Below, in pieces: positions 48,192-57,094 of a stretch of DNA of 64,000 nucleotides. Below the pieces are notes generated by a model that was not told the origin of the DNA, did no database searches, and saw only the letters and a program-made list of their open reading frames with translations. The DNA comes from Cobetia crustatorum. Its GTDB lineage: Bacteria > Pseudomonadota > Gammaproteobacteria > Pseudomonadales > Halomonadaceae. Both the position numbers and the translations under genes were made by a program. How positions within the stretch are numbered: position 1 is the first letter of the stretch; every line of letters starts with the position of its first letter. The stretch is from positions 1 through 64,000 of the forward strand of contig NZ_JEMF01000011.1 of assembly GCF_000591415.1 (NCBI RefSeq), in the 5' to 3' direction.

Positions 48192-49192
48192 TCAGTAGAG
48201 GACTGCCTCTCTTTTCGTGGCGGTACGTTCAAGTAGCGCGACCCAATTCTTGCCCATGATGCCCGCCACTTCCTCTTCGGACATGCCGACCGCTCTCAGA
48301 CCAGCAATGAGATTGGGGAAATCACGACTATCCCGCAGCCAGGGCAGCGGACGAGGCCAGTCGGCATTGCTTGCACTGCCCTCGCCATAATCCATGTCCT
48401 TCGACCAGCGGCCATTGCGCATCCACTCCAGAATGGAGACGGGTTGGTTCTGGCAGAGATCGGTGCCGATACCCAGGTGCTCGATGCCCATGAGGTCGGC
48501 GGTTCTCGCGATCATTTCGCAGTACTCGGTCAGCGTGCAGTCCGAGCCATTCTTCAAATGGAAGGGATAGCCGAGAACCCCAACAAGCCATCGCTTTCTG
48601 CGATTGCCTTGAGCACCTTGTCTGACTTGTTGCGCTTGGCCGGATGGAAGCTTTCCGGATTGGCATGCGAAATGATGACCGGCCGCTCCGATATCTCGAT
48701 CGCTTCGAGCGTGGAACGTTCGGCGCTGTGCGACATGTCGATGACCATGCCGACGCGGTTCATCTCGCGAATCACTTGGCGCCCGAAACGGGTGATCCCA
48801 CTGTCTTCTGCTTCGTAACACCCACACGCCAGCAGGCTCTGATTGTTATAGGTCAGCTGCATGATCATCAGACCGAGATCACGCATCACTTCCACCATGT
48901 CGATGTCATCTTCGATGGGTGAGCAGTTCTGCGCCCCGAGGATGATACCGATGCGGCCACTGGCTTGAGCGATAGCGATATCCTGTGGCACATGTACGGG
49001 CATGATCAGGTCGGGATAGGCTTCAAAACGTCGATTCCACTCGCCAAGACGTGTCAGCGTTTCCCGGGTCGTCTCGTGATACACAAGGGTGGCATGCACG
49101 GCATCCAGCCCCCCTTCACGCATCTGCTCGAAGATCTCGCGAGACCAGTTGGAGTACTGCAGGCCATCGATCGTCAGCATTGTCTTTGACAT
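48192..49192 (-). pseudogene. M19 membrane-dipeptidase-family protein, frameshifted
   Basis: A member of the renal dipeptidase (M19) family, about 333 residues once repaired. The N-terminal frame contains MLTIDGLQYSNWSREIFEQM, GIILGAQNCSP, MVIDMSHSAERSTLEAIEIS and PVIISHANPESF, and the C-terminal frame has MGIEHLGIGTDLCQN and EEVAGIMGKNWVALLER. Both halves are well conserved, and adding one base near 48572 joins LLGFS to GYPFHLKN. The sequence resembles dipeptidases linked to the dimethylglycine (dgc) locus in Pseudomonas. It lies in one operon with the aldehyde dehydrogenase (9 bp) and the BCCT gene. The broken frame is probably a sequence error. Confidence 0.8.
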
Positions 49193-49201
49193 GGAGCCTC
49201 C

Positions 49202-50655
49202 TCACGCCTTGATGTAGCAGGTCTTCACGACCGTGTAGAACTCACGCGCATAGCGACCTTGCTCACGCGGGCCGAAGCTCGATGACTTACGTCCACCGAA
49301 CGGGACGTGGTAATCCGTGCCCGCGGTCGGCAGATTGACCATCACGCAGCCCGTTTCCGCTCGCGCCTTGAAGCTGCTGGCCAGTTTCAGCGAGTTGGTA
49401 ATGATGCCGGCAGTCAGGCCGAAGTGCGTGTCGTTGAGCACATCGATGGCGTCTTCTGCATCGCGCACCTTGATGACACACGCTATCGGACCAAAGATTT
49501 CCTCACGGTTGATCGCCATGTCATTGGTGGTATCCACCAGCAGTGCCGGGCTCATGAAGTAGCCATCAGTCGCACCTTCCAGGCGCTCTCCCCCAAAGAC
49601 CAGCCGCGCGCCCTCTTCCTGTGCACGCTGAACCCAGCCGAGGTTGGATTCCAGCTGCTTGGCATCGACGGCCGGCCCCATGTGAACGCCGTCCTCCAGT
49701 GCATGCCCAACGCGCACCTCAGCCAGTCGCTGCGTCAGCTTTTCCACGAATTCGTCGTGCACTGCTTCCGTAACGATCAAACGAGATGACGCCGTGCACT
49801 TCTGCCCAGTGCCCGAGTAAGCGCCATTGAAGGCGGCTTCAACCGCCAGCTCCATGTCAGCATCGTCTGCGATGATCAGCGCATTCTTGGAGCCCATCTC
49901 CAGCTGGCACTTGACCAGATTGGCGGCCGTCGCCGCGGCAACACGCCGCCCGACTTCCAGAGAGCCGGTGAAGGACAATGCGTGAATATCAGGGCTGGAA
50001 ATTAGCGCATCACCTACGCTACTGCCCGGGCCCATCAACAGGTTGAACGTCCCGTTCGGAAGCGATTGACGATGGATGATCTCGCGAGTGCCCAGGCACT
50101 GCCGGGGACCAGGTTGGCCGGCTTGAAGACAACCGAGTTGCCGAAGGCCAATGCGGGCGCAATCTTCCACACCGCCGTCGCCAGCGGGAAATTCCAGGGA
50201 CTGATCACACCCACGACACCAACAGGCTCACGGCGAACCTCAATCTCGACGCCAGGGCGTACCGAGTCAGCACGCTCATCAATCTGACGCAGAACTTCAG
50301 CACCGTAGTAATGGAAGAACTGGCCAGAGCGATGAACTTCACCGATGCCCTCTGCCAATGTCTTGCCTTCTTCGCGTGCCAATAGCTTGCCTAGCTCCGT
50401 CTTGCGCGCGATAAGCTCGTCACCAATGGTCATCAATACCGAATAGCGTTGCTCAAGCCCGGAAGTCGCCCACTGGATCTGACCGCGCTTGGCGGCGGCA
50501 ATCGCCAGAGCCACTTGATCGACACTGGCCTGCGCATAATGGCCGATGACATCGCGGGTATCAGACGGATTGATGTTAGCGACATTGCCCTGTCCCGAGA
50601 CCCATTGGCCATCGATATAGAGAGAGTAAGCGGTGGTAGTAGACTGCTGAGACAT
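49202..50655 (-). pseudogene. 2-oxoglutarate semialdehyde-type aldehyde dehydrogenase, frameshifted
   Basis: An NAD(P)-dependent aldehyde dehydrogenase of about 485 residues after repair. ISPWNFPLATAVWKIAPALA, SFTGSLEVGRRV, the Glu in LEMGSKNALI and the Cys in GQKCTASSRLI are intact. The C-terminal TDYHVPFGGRKSSSFGPREQ is typical of 2-oxoglutarate semialdehyde dehydrogenases, which act at the end of sugar acid and hydroxyproline routes. One base is missing near 50085, between SAWALA and EIIHRQSLPNGTF. It is first in the operon and divergent from LysR. Confidence 0.8.
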
Positions 50656-50725
50656 GTGAACCTCCTTAGACGCGGTGACATCAGCCTAAGAGGGTTCATG
50701 GGATAAAGATAATCAATAATAAATC

Positions 50726-50738
50726 ACTTATGATAAGT
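50726..50738. promoter_or_regulatory. Candidate LysR operator
   Basis: ACTTAT-G-ATAAGT is a 13-bp perfect dyad midway in the 114-bp divergent region between the aldehyde dehydrogenase and the LysR gene. It fits the LysR-type T-N11-A layout (TTATGATAA core) and probably controls both. Confidence 0.5.
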
Positions 50739-50769
50739 TTTTCTTACCATCAAACTAAGGTCTATTTCA

Positions 50770-51663
50770 ATGATCGCAGAGCTCAAGATAACGCCATTGC
50801 GCTATGTTCTGGCGGTCGTGGACCACGGCGGTTTCCATGCCGCCTCTCGCTATCTGCACCGCACACAACCCGCCCTGTCGATGGCAATACGAGAGTTGGA
50901 GGGACGCCTGGGCGAGGCATTGTTTGAAAAGGGAACCAAGGCGACCCTGACACCCTACGGCAGCTACTGTTTGCCGCGCTTCAGAGAGCTGATCAATCAA
51001 CATGATCGCCTGAGTCGTGAGCTGCAGGCACGCGCGGCCAGGGAGGCCGGCCAGCTGGACATGGCAGTGGTGCCCTCGGTGGCCAGTCGTTTGATGCCGA
51101 AATTGCTCTCGGAATTTGTCAGTCGCTATCCAGGCATCAAGGTGGGATTGCACGATGGAAATGCCGACTTCGTACGGGAACAGGTGATCAGCGGACAAGT
51201 CGATATCGGTCTATCGAGCCTATGGGGAAGTGATGAAGAGCTGCAGTTCCAGCCGCTGTTTCATGATGAAGTGGGAGTCGTCTGCCGAGACGACCATCCA
51301 CTGGCAGGACGCACATCACTGATGTGGCAGGAGCTTCAAGGTGAATCCCTGATAGGAAATGGCACCTCGCGCTTGCTGCAAGGGACCGCTGCTGAATCAC
51401 TACTGGAGATGCATGACCTCTATATCTCCAACATGATCTCGCTCACCGCCACCCTGGTCGCCGGCATGGGGGTAACGACGCTTCCTCGCCTGGCATTTCC
51501 GCAGGAATACGAACGCCTTCGCTTCATTGAGCTGGCCGACCCCAGTGTCAGTCGTGAGGTCGGACTGATCCGCCGAAAAGGCTACAGCCTCTCACCTGCA
51601 GCACAAGCCATGACGGACTTCATCATTGAAAGTCTGGGAGCATCTGGTATCCCCCTGCAGTGA
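50770..51663 (+). CDS. LysR-family transcriptional regulator
   Basis: A 297-residue LysR-type regulator. The helix-turn-helix (GGFHAASRYLHRTQPALSMA) is at residues 17-60, and the effector domain includes GQLDMAVVPSVASRLMP and GVVCRDDHPLAG. It is divergent from the aldehyde dehydrogenase-dipeptidase-BCCT operon. LysR regulators typically control the neighbouring divergent unit in response to a pathway intermediate, so it probably regulates that operon. Confidence 0.9.
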   Translation: MIAELKITPLRYVLAVVDHGGFHAASRYLHRTQPALSMAIRELEGRLGEALFEKGTKATLTPYGSYCLPRFRELINQHDRLSRELQARAAREAGQLDMAVVPSVASRLMPKLLSEFVSRYPGIKVGLHDGNADFVREQVISGQVDIGLSSLWGSDEELQFQPLFHDEVGVVCRDDHPLAGRTSLMWQELQGESLIGNGTSRLLQGTAAESLLEMHDLYISNMISLTATLVAGMGVTTLPRLAFPQEYERLRFIELADPSVSREVGLIRRKGYSLSPAAQAMTDFIIESLGASGIPLQ

Positions 51664-51830
51664 TATGGGCCAATCTCTTATCTCGACGAGGAACGCAGTG
51701 CTCGGCATCAAGACCAGTGTCATCACGCACAACATTGATGCTAGCCATCACCATTCCCACTCTCGGCTTCTTGCCGACTCCAGTCTCTTTCATACTTCAC
51801 CAGCCAAGATGGCATTTCGATGGCAATAAC

Positions 51831-51848
51831 ATGTCATCAGGATGTCAC
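51831..51848 (+). promoter_or_regulatory. Pho box
   Basis: ATGTCAT-CAGG-ATGTCAC is two 7-bp repeats with a 4-bp spacer. It is close to the PhoB consensus (CTGTCAT repeats at 11-bp period) and lies about 155 bp upstream of phnC. C-P lyase operons are classical Pho regulon members. Confidence 0.7.
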
Positions 51849-51939
51849 TCACCGTCAAGTCATTGATTTATGGTTCATTGATCAGTGGCCCCTCCACTTG
51901 GCGGCAAGATGATGAACCACGATCATCATCAAACTGACA

Positions 51940-51951
51940 TTGTCTAGACAA
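51940..51951. promoter_or_regulatory. Candidate PhnF operator, site 1
   Basis: TTGTCTAGACAA is a perfect 12-bp palindrome 53 bp upstream of phnC. Its core TGTCTAGACA recurs at the phnF start codon (55058-55067). The form suits GntR/HutC-family regulators such as PhnF. Confidence 0.7.
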
Positions 51952-52004
51952 CTGCCATTCATCTTCTCCCGTCACACTGATGCCATCCCCAGAGGAGAGG
52001 CGTC

Positions 52005-52865
52005 ATGAGCATTCCCACGATTACTGTCGAGAGCCTGAACAAGTCTTTCGGACACCGCCAGGTGCTCGACGACGTGAGCTTTCGTGTCATTCCCGGCGAG
52101 ATGGTGGCCCTCATCGGCCCATCGGGGTCTGGCAAGTCCACGCTGCTGCGTCACCTGGTTGGCTTGACCTGCGCCAACCGTCACAGCGGTGGGCGCGTCA
52201 CGCTGATGGAACGTGAAATCCAGAGTGCCGGACGACTGCGTCGTGCTCGCCGGAGTGAGCGTTGCCGCACGGGTTACATCTTCCAGCAATTCAACCTGGT
52301 CGGCCGTTTGAGCGTCTTGACCAACGTACTGATCGGCACGCTGGGCAGCATGCCGCGTCTGCGCTCGCTACTGGGCCGCTTCACCGATGAGGAGCGTCAA
52401 CGCGCCCTCGCCTGCCTGGCACGCGTCGGGCTGGAAGAAATGGTCCATCAGCGGGCCAATACCCTGTCAGGCGGCCAGATGCAGCGCGTCGCCATCGCGC
52501 GGGTGTTGATGCAGGACGCCGAGGTAATCCTGGCCGATGAGCCCATCGCCTCGCTTGATCCGCGCAGCGCCCGCGAGGTGATGGAGATTCTGAGTCGTAT
52601 CCATGCCGAGGATGGTCGTACCGTCGTCATCACACTGCATCAAGTCGATGTCGCCCGCCGCTACTGTCATCGCGCCATTGCACTGAAAGATGGCCGTCTC
52701 TACTTCGACGGCGCCATTGGCGAACTGACGGACGAGCGACTGCAGGCGCTTTACGAAAATGCCGGGCTCGATGAACTCCGCGCGGGTGAGCCTTCGGCAA
52801 CAACACCTGCCCTCAGCGCAGTCAAGAACACGGCGCCCCGAAAAGTCGCACCGGCCATGGTGTGA
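52005..52865 (+). CDS. phnC: Phosphonate ABC transporter ATP-binding protein PhnC
   Basis: A 286-residue ABC ATPase for phosphonate import. Walker [10 protein letters not shown] is near residue 40, the signature [13 protein letters not shown] is mid-protein, Walker B is [13 protein letters not shown], and the H-loop His is in ITLHQVD. A GAGGAGAGG site precedes the start. It is the first gene of a complete C-P lyase operon in the order phnC-D-E-F-G-H-I-J-K-L-M-N-P. Confidence 0.93.
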   Translation: MSIPTITVESLNKSFGHRQVLDDVSFRVIPGEMVALIGPSGSGKSTLLRHLVGLTCANRHSGGRVTLMEREIQSAGRLRRARRSERCRTGYIFQQFNLVGRLSVLTNVLIGTLGSMPRLRSLLGRFTDEERQRALACLARVGLEEMVHQRANTLSGGQMQRVAIARVLMQDAEVILADEPIASLDPRSAREVMEILSRIHAEDGRTVVITLHQVDVARRYCHRAIALKDGRLYFDGAIGELTDERLQALYENAGLDELRAGEPSATTPALSAVKNTAPRKVAPAMV

Positions 52866-52986
52866 ACCAGCACTTCCATGACCAGCACTACTTGTTGACC
52901 AGCACTTTTATGGACCAGTCCATCTCAAGAACAGCGCTTCATTCCCCCATTGCTCGATCCACTGCTTGCCTCTTGGAGACTCCCCC

Positions 52987-54041
52987 ATGGCTTTCGCTTC
53001 CTTTCGTCGTCTGACCCTTCCGCTGATCGTAGGTCTCGGTCTGGCCGCTGGTGCCCAGTTGGCCGCTGCCGCCGAGACGCTCAAGTTCGGCATCATTTCC
53101 ACTGAATCGAGCCAGAACCAGCAGCCGCTGTGGAAGCCCTTCCTGGCTGACATGTCAAAGTCCCTCGGCATGAAGGTCGAGCCATTCTTCGCCACGGATT
53201 ACGCCGCGGTGATTCAAGCCATGCGCTTCAATCAGATCGACATCGCCTGGTACGGCAACAAGTCCGCCATGGAAGCCGTGGATCGTGCCGGTGGTGAAAT
53301 CTTTGCCCAGACCGTGGCAGAAGGCGGCAAGCAGGGATATTGGAGCCTGATGATCGTCAATCGTGACAGTGATCTACACGACATCGATGACGTATTGAAA
53401 AATGCGCCTGACCTGATCTTTGGCAACGGCGATCCGAATTCCACCTCCGGCTATCTGGTCCCGGGCTATTACGTGTTTGCCAAGAACGGAATCGATGCGT
53501 CCACCGCTTTCAAACGCACCCTGAATTCCAGCCACGAGACCAACGCGCTGTCAGTCGCCAACAAGCAGGTGGATGTTGCCACCTTCAACAGCGAAGGCAT
53601 GGAGCGCCTGGAGATCACGGCACCCGAGAAGGCCGCGCAGCTTCGTGTCGTCTGGAAGTCCCCGCTGATCCCCTCTGACCCACTGGTATGGCGCACCAAT
53701 CTGGCGGAAGACACCAAGACTCACCTGCGTGATTTCTTCCTCAACTATGGCGATAGCCGGAAGAACAGGCCGTGCTCACGCCGCTGCAGTGGGCCGGATT
53801 CGTCAAGTCTGACAACGACCAGCTGCTGCCGATTCGCCAGCTGGCCCTCTTCAAGCAGCGCGCCGAAATCGCCAAGGACGAGGGTTTGTCAGACGACGAC
53901 CGCAAGGAAAAGCTGGCCGCGCTGGACACACAGCTTGAAGCACTCGACATGCGCATGAAGGAAATCAAGGCGGCTGATACCCAAGCGTCTGACAACAAGA
54001 CGGCTGATGCCAAGGCTGAGCAAGCAGCCGTCGCGGGCTGA
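52987..54041 (+). pseudogene. phnD: Phosphonate-binding protein PhnD, frameshifted
   Basis: The periplasmic phosphonate-binding protein of the importer, about 351 residues. A signal peptide (LPLIVGLGLAAGAQLAAAA) is cut near residue 28. The body carries family features such as FGIISTESSQNQQPLW, FATDYAAVIQAMRFNQIDIA, WYGNKSAMEAVDRAGGE and FGNGDPNSTSGYLVP. The frame breaks near 53757, where one missing C separates NYGDS from PEEQAVLTPLQWAGFV; both halves are conserved. A sequence error is the simplest reading. I use ATG 52987, with GGAG upstream. Confidence 0.85.
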
Positions 54042-54171
54042 GCATTGCATCCCTGTCAGGCGGGGCGACCCATGAGCGACCCACGAGCAAGAGATGCTCG
54101 CTCCGCCTGATCATCACGATGACGACAGCGACTGCCGACACCCGCGGGTGAACGCCTCTGAGAGAGACACG

Positions 54172-54966
54172 ATGAGTACTCCGATCACACATCCTTCCTT
54201 GTCCCTGCCGGCACCGCGCCGCTGGACCACCCTGCTGGGTTGGTTCGTGGTCATCAGTGTCCTGAGTTGGGCCTGGCAAGGCGCCGAGATGCGCCCGGGA
54301 CTGCTGATCGAGAATGCCGACAACATGGCCATTCTCGCCGGCGATTTCTTCCCGCCCACCTGGGGCAATCTCAGCCACTACATCGAGCTGATGCTGATCA
54401 CGATCCAGATCGCCATCTGGGGCACATTGCTGGCCATCATCGTCGCGGTGCCCTGCAGCCTTTTGTGCTCCGAAAACCTGGTGCCGTGGTGGGTCTATCA
54501 ACCCATGCGCCGCCTGATGGATGCCTGTCGCGCCATCAATGAGCTGGTCTTTGCCATGTTGTTCGTGGTTGCCGTGGGTCTGGGCCCCTTCGCTGGCACC
54601 TTGGCGCTGTTCATCCATGCCACGGGCGTACTGGCCAAGCTGTATTCAGAAGCGGTCGAGGCCAGCGATGCCGGCCCCCGAGAAGGTATCCGCGTGACGG
54701 GGGCCGGGCGCATCGAGGAAATCATCTTTGGACTGATTCCTCAGGTCCTGCCGCTGTGGATCTCGGTCAGCCTGTATCGATTTGAATCGAACATCCGCTC
54801 CGCCACGGTGCTGGGCATGGTCGGGGGCGGAGGTATCGGAGTGGCGCTGTGGGAAACCATGCGTGGCTTTCAGTACGCCGAAACCGCCGCCGTCATGCTG
54901 GTCATCATCGTCGCCGTGACCGGACTGGACATGGCCTCACAACGTCTGCGCAAACGCTTCATCTAG
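54172..54966 (+). CDS. phnE: Phosphonate ABC transporter permease PhnE
   Basis: A 264-residue inner-membrane permease with about six membrane segments. The cytoplasmic loop [20 protein letters not shown] docks with PhnC, and [20 protein letters not shown] with the [15 protein letters not shown] stretch is typical of PhnE. I use ATG 54172 (protein start MSTPITHP), preceded by GAGAGAGA; the frame is open from 54094, but that part is unlike known PhnE. Confidence 0.92.
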   Translation: MSTPITHPSLSLPAPRRWTTLLGWFVVISVLSWAWQGAEMRPGLLIENADNMAILAGDFFPPTWGNLSHYIELMLITIQIAIWGTLLAIIVAVPCSLLCSENLVPWWVYQPMRRLMDACRAINELVFAMLFVVAVGLGPFAGTLALFIHATGVLAKLYSEAVEASDAGPREGIRVTGAGRIEEIIFGLIPQVLPLWISVSLYRFESNIRSATVLGMVGGGGIGVALWETMRGFQYAETAAVMLVIIVAVTGLDMASQRLRKRFI

Positions 54967-55056
54967 CGACTGCAGGGAATGATCATCAGATCGCGCCCAT
55001 TGATCAACAAGGATGAGAAGAGGCCCTGATGCAGGGGTCTTTCTCCAGGAGCTAAC

Positions 55057-55914
55057 ATGTCTAGACAAGTCGCCGCTCCCGAGCGTCAGCAACACAATCG
55101 TCAGACTGATCGTCAACAACAGCAGCGCCAGCAAGCGCGTCAACAGCCCCAAAGCGAGCCGCGCTATCGCCAGCTCGCCAATGAATTGGCGCATGAGATT
55201 CGTCGCCAACATAGCGCGGGGGACCAGTTGCCCAGCGAGGCCGCTCTGGCCAAGCGCTTCGGCGTCAATCGCCACACCGTGCGCCGCGCGCTCGATGAGC
55301 TGGTGGCGGCGGGCATGGTGACGCGCCATCAAGGCTGGGGCACTCAGGTGGTTGATCGCCGCCTGGACTACATGGTCAATGCCGGCAGCAAAGTGACGCA
55401 CAACCTGGCGGAGCTTGGATTCAACACCGACACCTGTTGCCTGGATCAGGGCTTGCTCCGCCCTCCCGCCGGCATCGCCGCGCGTTTCGGACTGGATGAC
55501 GATGCATCGTTGCTGTGCGTGGACACTCTGCGCAGCGTCGATGGCGCGCCCTTGCTGCGCCTGCGCCACTGGTTTGATCCCGCGCGCGTGCCGGACTGGT
55601 GCGAGCGCTATCGCGGGGGGTCGACACGGGCACTACTCGACCAGCATTACCACCTGCGGTTGTCCCGCGCTCAGGTACGACTGGAAGCCAGCCAGGCCGA
55701 TCGCGATGACAGCCGTCTGCTGCAGTGCCCGCACCTGTCGCCCTTGATGGTGCTGACCAGTGACAACGTCGATGAGCAACGGCGTCTGGTCGAAGTCTCG
55801 GTCAGTCGAGCCCGTGCTGACCGCGTCGCCTATCACTTTGATTTCCCTCATGGCCCGAGTCCACGACACGACTCTGGTCTTCATCAGGCTGACCACGACG
55901 AAGGCGCATCATGA
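55057..55914 (+). CDS. phnF: GntR/HutC-family regulator PhnF
   Basis: A 285-residue repressor-type regulator. The winged helix lies at about residues 35-100 (PSEAALAKRFGVNRHTVRRA and DELVAAGMVTRHQGWGTQV), and the UTRA ligand-binding domain follows (HNLAELGFNTDTCCLDQGLL onward). The N-terminal 35 residues are Gln-rich and poorly conserved. AGGAGCTAAC precedes the start, and the start codon itself overlaps a TGTCTAGACA palindrome, suggesting autoregulation. Its stop overlaps phnG by 4 bp. Confidence 0.92.
   Translation: MSRQVAAPERQQHNRQTDRQQQQRQQARQQPQSEPRYRQLANELAHEIRRQHSAGDQLPSEAALAKRFGVNRHTVRRALDELVAAGMVTRHQGWGTQVVDRRLDYMVNAGSKVTHNLAELGFNTDTCCLDQGLLRPPAGIAARFGLDDDASLLCVDTLRSVDGAPLLRLRHWFDPARVPDWCERYRGGSTRALLDQHYHLRLSRAQVRLEASQADRDDSRLLQCPHLSPLMVLTSDNVDEQRRLVEVSVSRARADRVAYHFDFPHGPSPRHDSGLHQADHDEGAS
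55058..55067. promoter_or_regulatory. Candidate PhnF operator, site 2
   Basis: TGTCTAGACA is a perfect 10-bp palindrome at the phnF start codon. It is the same core as the site upstream of phnC (51940-51951). Binding here could block translation start or elongation of transcription. Confidence 0.65.
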
Positions 55915-56387
55915 CTCCTGACTCCTCTCTATCAGAGCTCGTCACCCCGGCACAACGTCACCGCGTGCTCGCACTGACACCTCTTGCGCACCTGCGCGAG
56001 TGCTGGGCGCGGCTCGACATCACCGTCTCACATCGCTGTGTGCGTGGACCCGACATCGGCATGGCCATGGTCCGGGGCCGCATGGGCGGTTCGGGCAATG
56101 CCTTCAATCTCGGTGAGATGACCCTCACCCGCGTCAGTGTCGCGCTCGACGACGGCACGTCCAGCGGCGGCACCCTGGGCCACGGCTGGATAGCCGGGCG
56201 AGATCGCGAACATGCCGAACTCATCGCGGTGATCGATGCGTGTGCCCGAGAAGCGCGCTGGTCACGCCAGATCGATGAAGCCCTGATTGCCCCGCTGACA
56301 CAGCGCCTCGCGGCCGAGCATGACGCACAGTCTCAACAAGCCGCAGCGACCCGCGTCGACTTCTTCACTCTGGTTCGAGGGGAATGA
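55911..56387 (+). CDS. phnG: C-P lyase core subunit PhnG
   Basis: A 158-residue subunit of the PhnGHIJ core. With PhnI, H and L it moves the phosphonate onto ribose from ATP to form ribose 5-triphosphonate. RGRMGGSGNAFNLGEMTLTR and GWIAGRDREHAELIAVIDA are recognisable PhnG features. It starts inside the phnF stop (ATGA overlap) and overlaps phnH, so it is translationally coupled on both sides. Confidence 0.93.
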   Translation: MTPDSSLSELVTPAQRHRVLALTPLAHLRECWARLDITVSHRCVRGPDIGMAMVRGRMGGSGNAFNLGEMTLTRVSVALDDGTSSGGTLGHGWIAGRDREHAELIAVIDACAREARWSRQIDEALIAPLTQRLAAEHDAQSQQAAATRVDFFTLVRGE

Positions 56388-57094
56388 CCATGCCTCATGC
56401 AGCTCAACACGATGTCGCCACCCGCGAATTGCGTCCGCACGACTGGCCAGCGCTCGATGATGCCGTCCACCACAGCCAGCGCCTGTTCCGCCAGCTACTG
56501 AGCGCCATGTCAGAGCCGGGGACCGTGCACGACATTCCAGTGTCGTCGATGCCCCAGGGCGTGGCGCTGTCCAGCGCGGCATGGGGGACGCTGCTGGCCC
56601 TGTGCGATCTCGAGTCACGCCTCTGGATCGCCGATGAGCTCAACCGTGATGGCCTGGCCGCCGCCATCAGCTTTCACACCGGTGCACGGATCGTGACATG
56701 CGCGGACGAGGCCGACTTTGCCCTCGTGACACCGCACAGCTGTCAGCGCATGCCGAATGTCAGTGAAGGCAGCGATACCTACCCTGATCGCAGCACCACC
56801 TTGATCGTCGTACTGGCGGCAACGGGTACCTTGAAGTCTGCCGAGGGGTTCCCTCACGCCCCGGCACATGGGCCATTGCCGACTCGAGACTGGCGCCTGA
56901 GCGGCCCCGGCATCCGTGACAGCCGTGTGGTGGCGCTGGACGTGAAGGCAGAGGCCCTGATGCAGCGACTGGCCTGCAATCGGGCGCATTTTCCGTTGGG
57001 GCTCGATGCCATTCTGACCGCTGATACGCATCTGATCGCCATCCCCCGCAGCACTCAGATCGATGTCGTCACTGCTACCGAGGAGCACGCCTGA
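56384..57094 (+). CDS. phnH: C-P lyase core subunit PhnH
   Basis: A 236-residue PhnH, the core subunit resembling PLP-dependent folds but without a cofactor. HHSQRLFRQLLSAMSEPGTV, LALCDLESRLWIADE and HTGARIVTCADEADFALV are typical. The start at 56384 (or the ATG two codons on) overlaps the phnG stop, and the stop abuts phnI. Confidence 0.93.
   Translation: MTMPHAAQHDVATRELRPHDWPALDDAVHHSQRLFRQLLSAMSEPGTVHDIPVSSMPQGVALSSAAWGTLLALCDLESRLWIADELNRDGLAAAISFHTGARIVTCADEADFALVTPHSCQRMPNVSEGSDTYPDRSTTLIVVLAATGTLKSAEGFPHAPAHGPLPTRDWRLSGPGIRDSRVVALDVKAEALMQRLACNRAHFPLGLDAILTADTHLIAIPRSTQIDVVTATEEHA

Larger units (their letters stand above)
51664..52004. promoter_or_regulatory. phn operon control region
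   Basis: A 341-bp region with a Pho-box-like sequence (51831-51848) and a PhnF-operator-like palindrome (51940-51951), followed by the phnC ribosome binding site GAGGAGAG. No gene is seen. Dual control by phosphate limitation (PhoB) and by PhnF is implied by the layout. Confidence 0.7.

Noticed and set aside
48192-50655. True pseudogenes in the dipeptidase and aldehyde dehydrogenase genes
   Set aside because: Both halves of each remain well conserved, and one added base repairs each. A sequence error explains it better, so I describe them as frameshifted rather than decayed.
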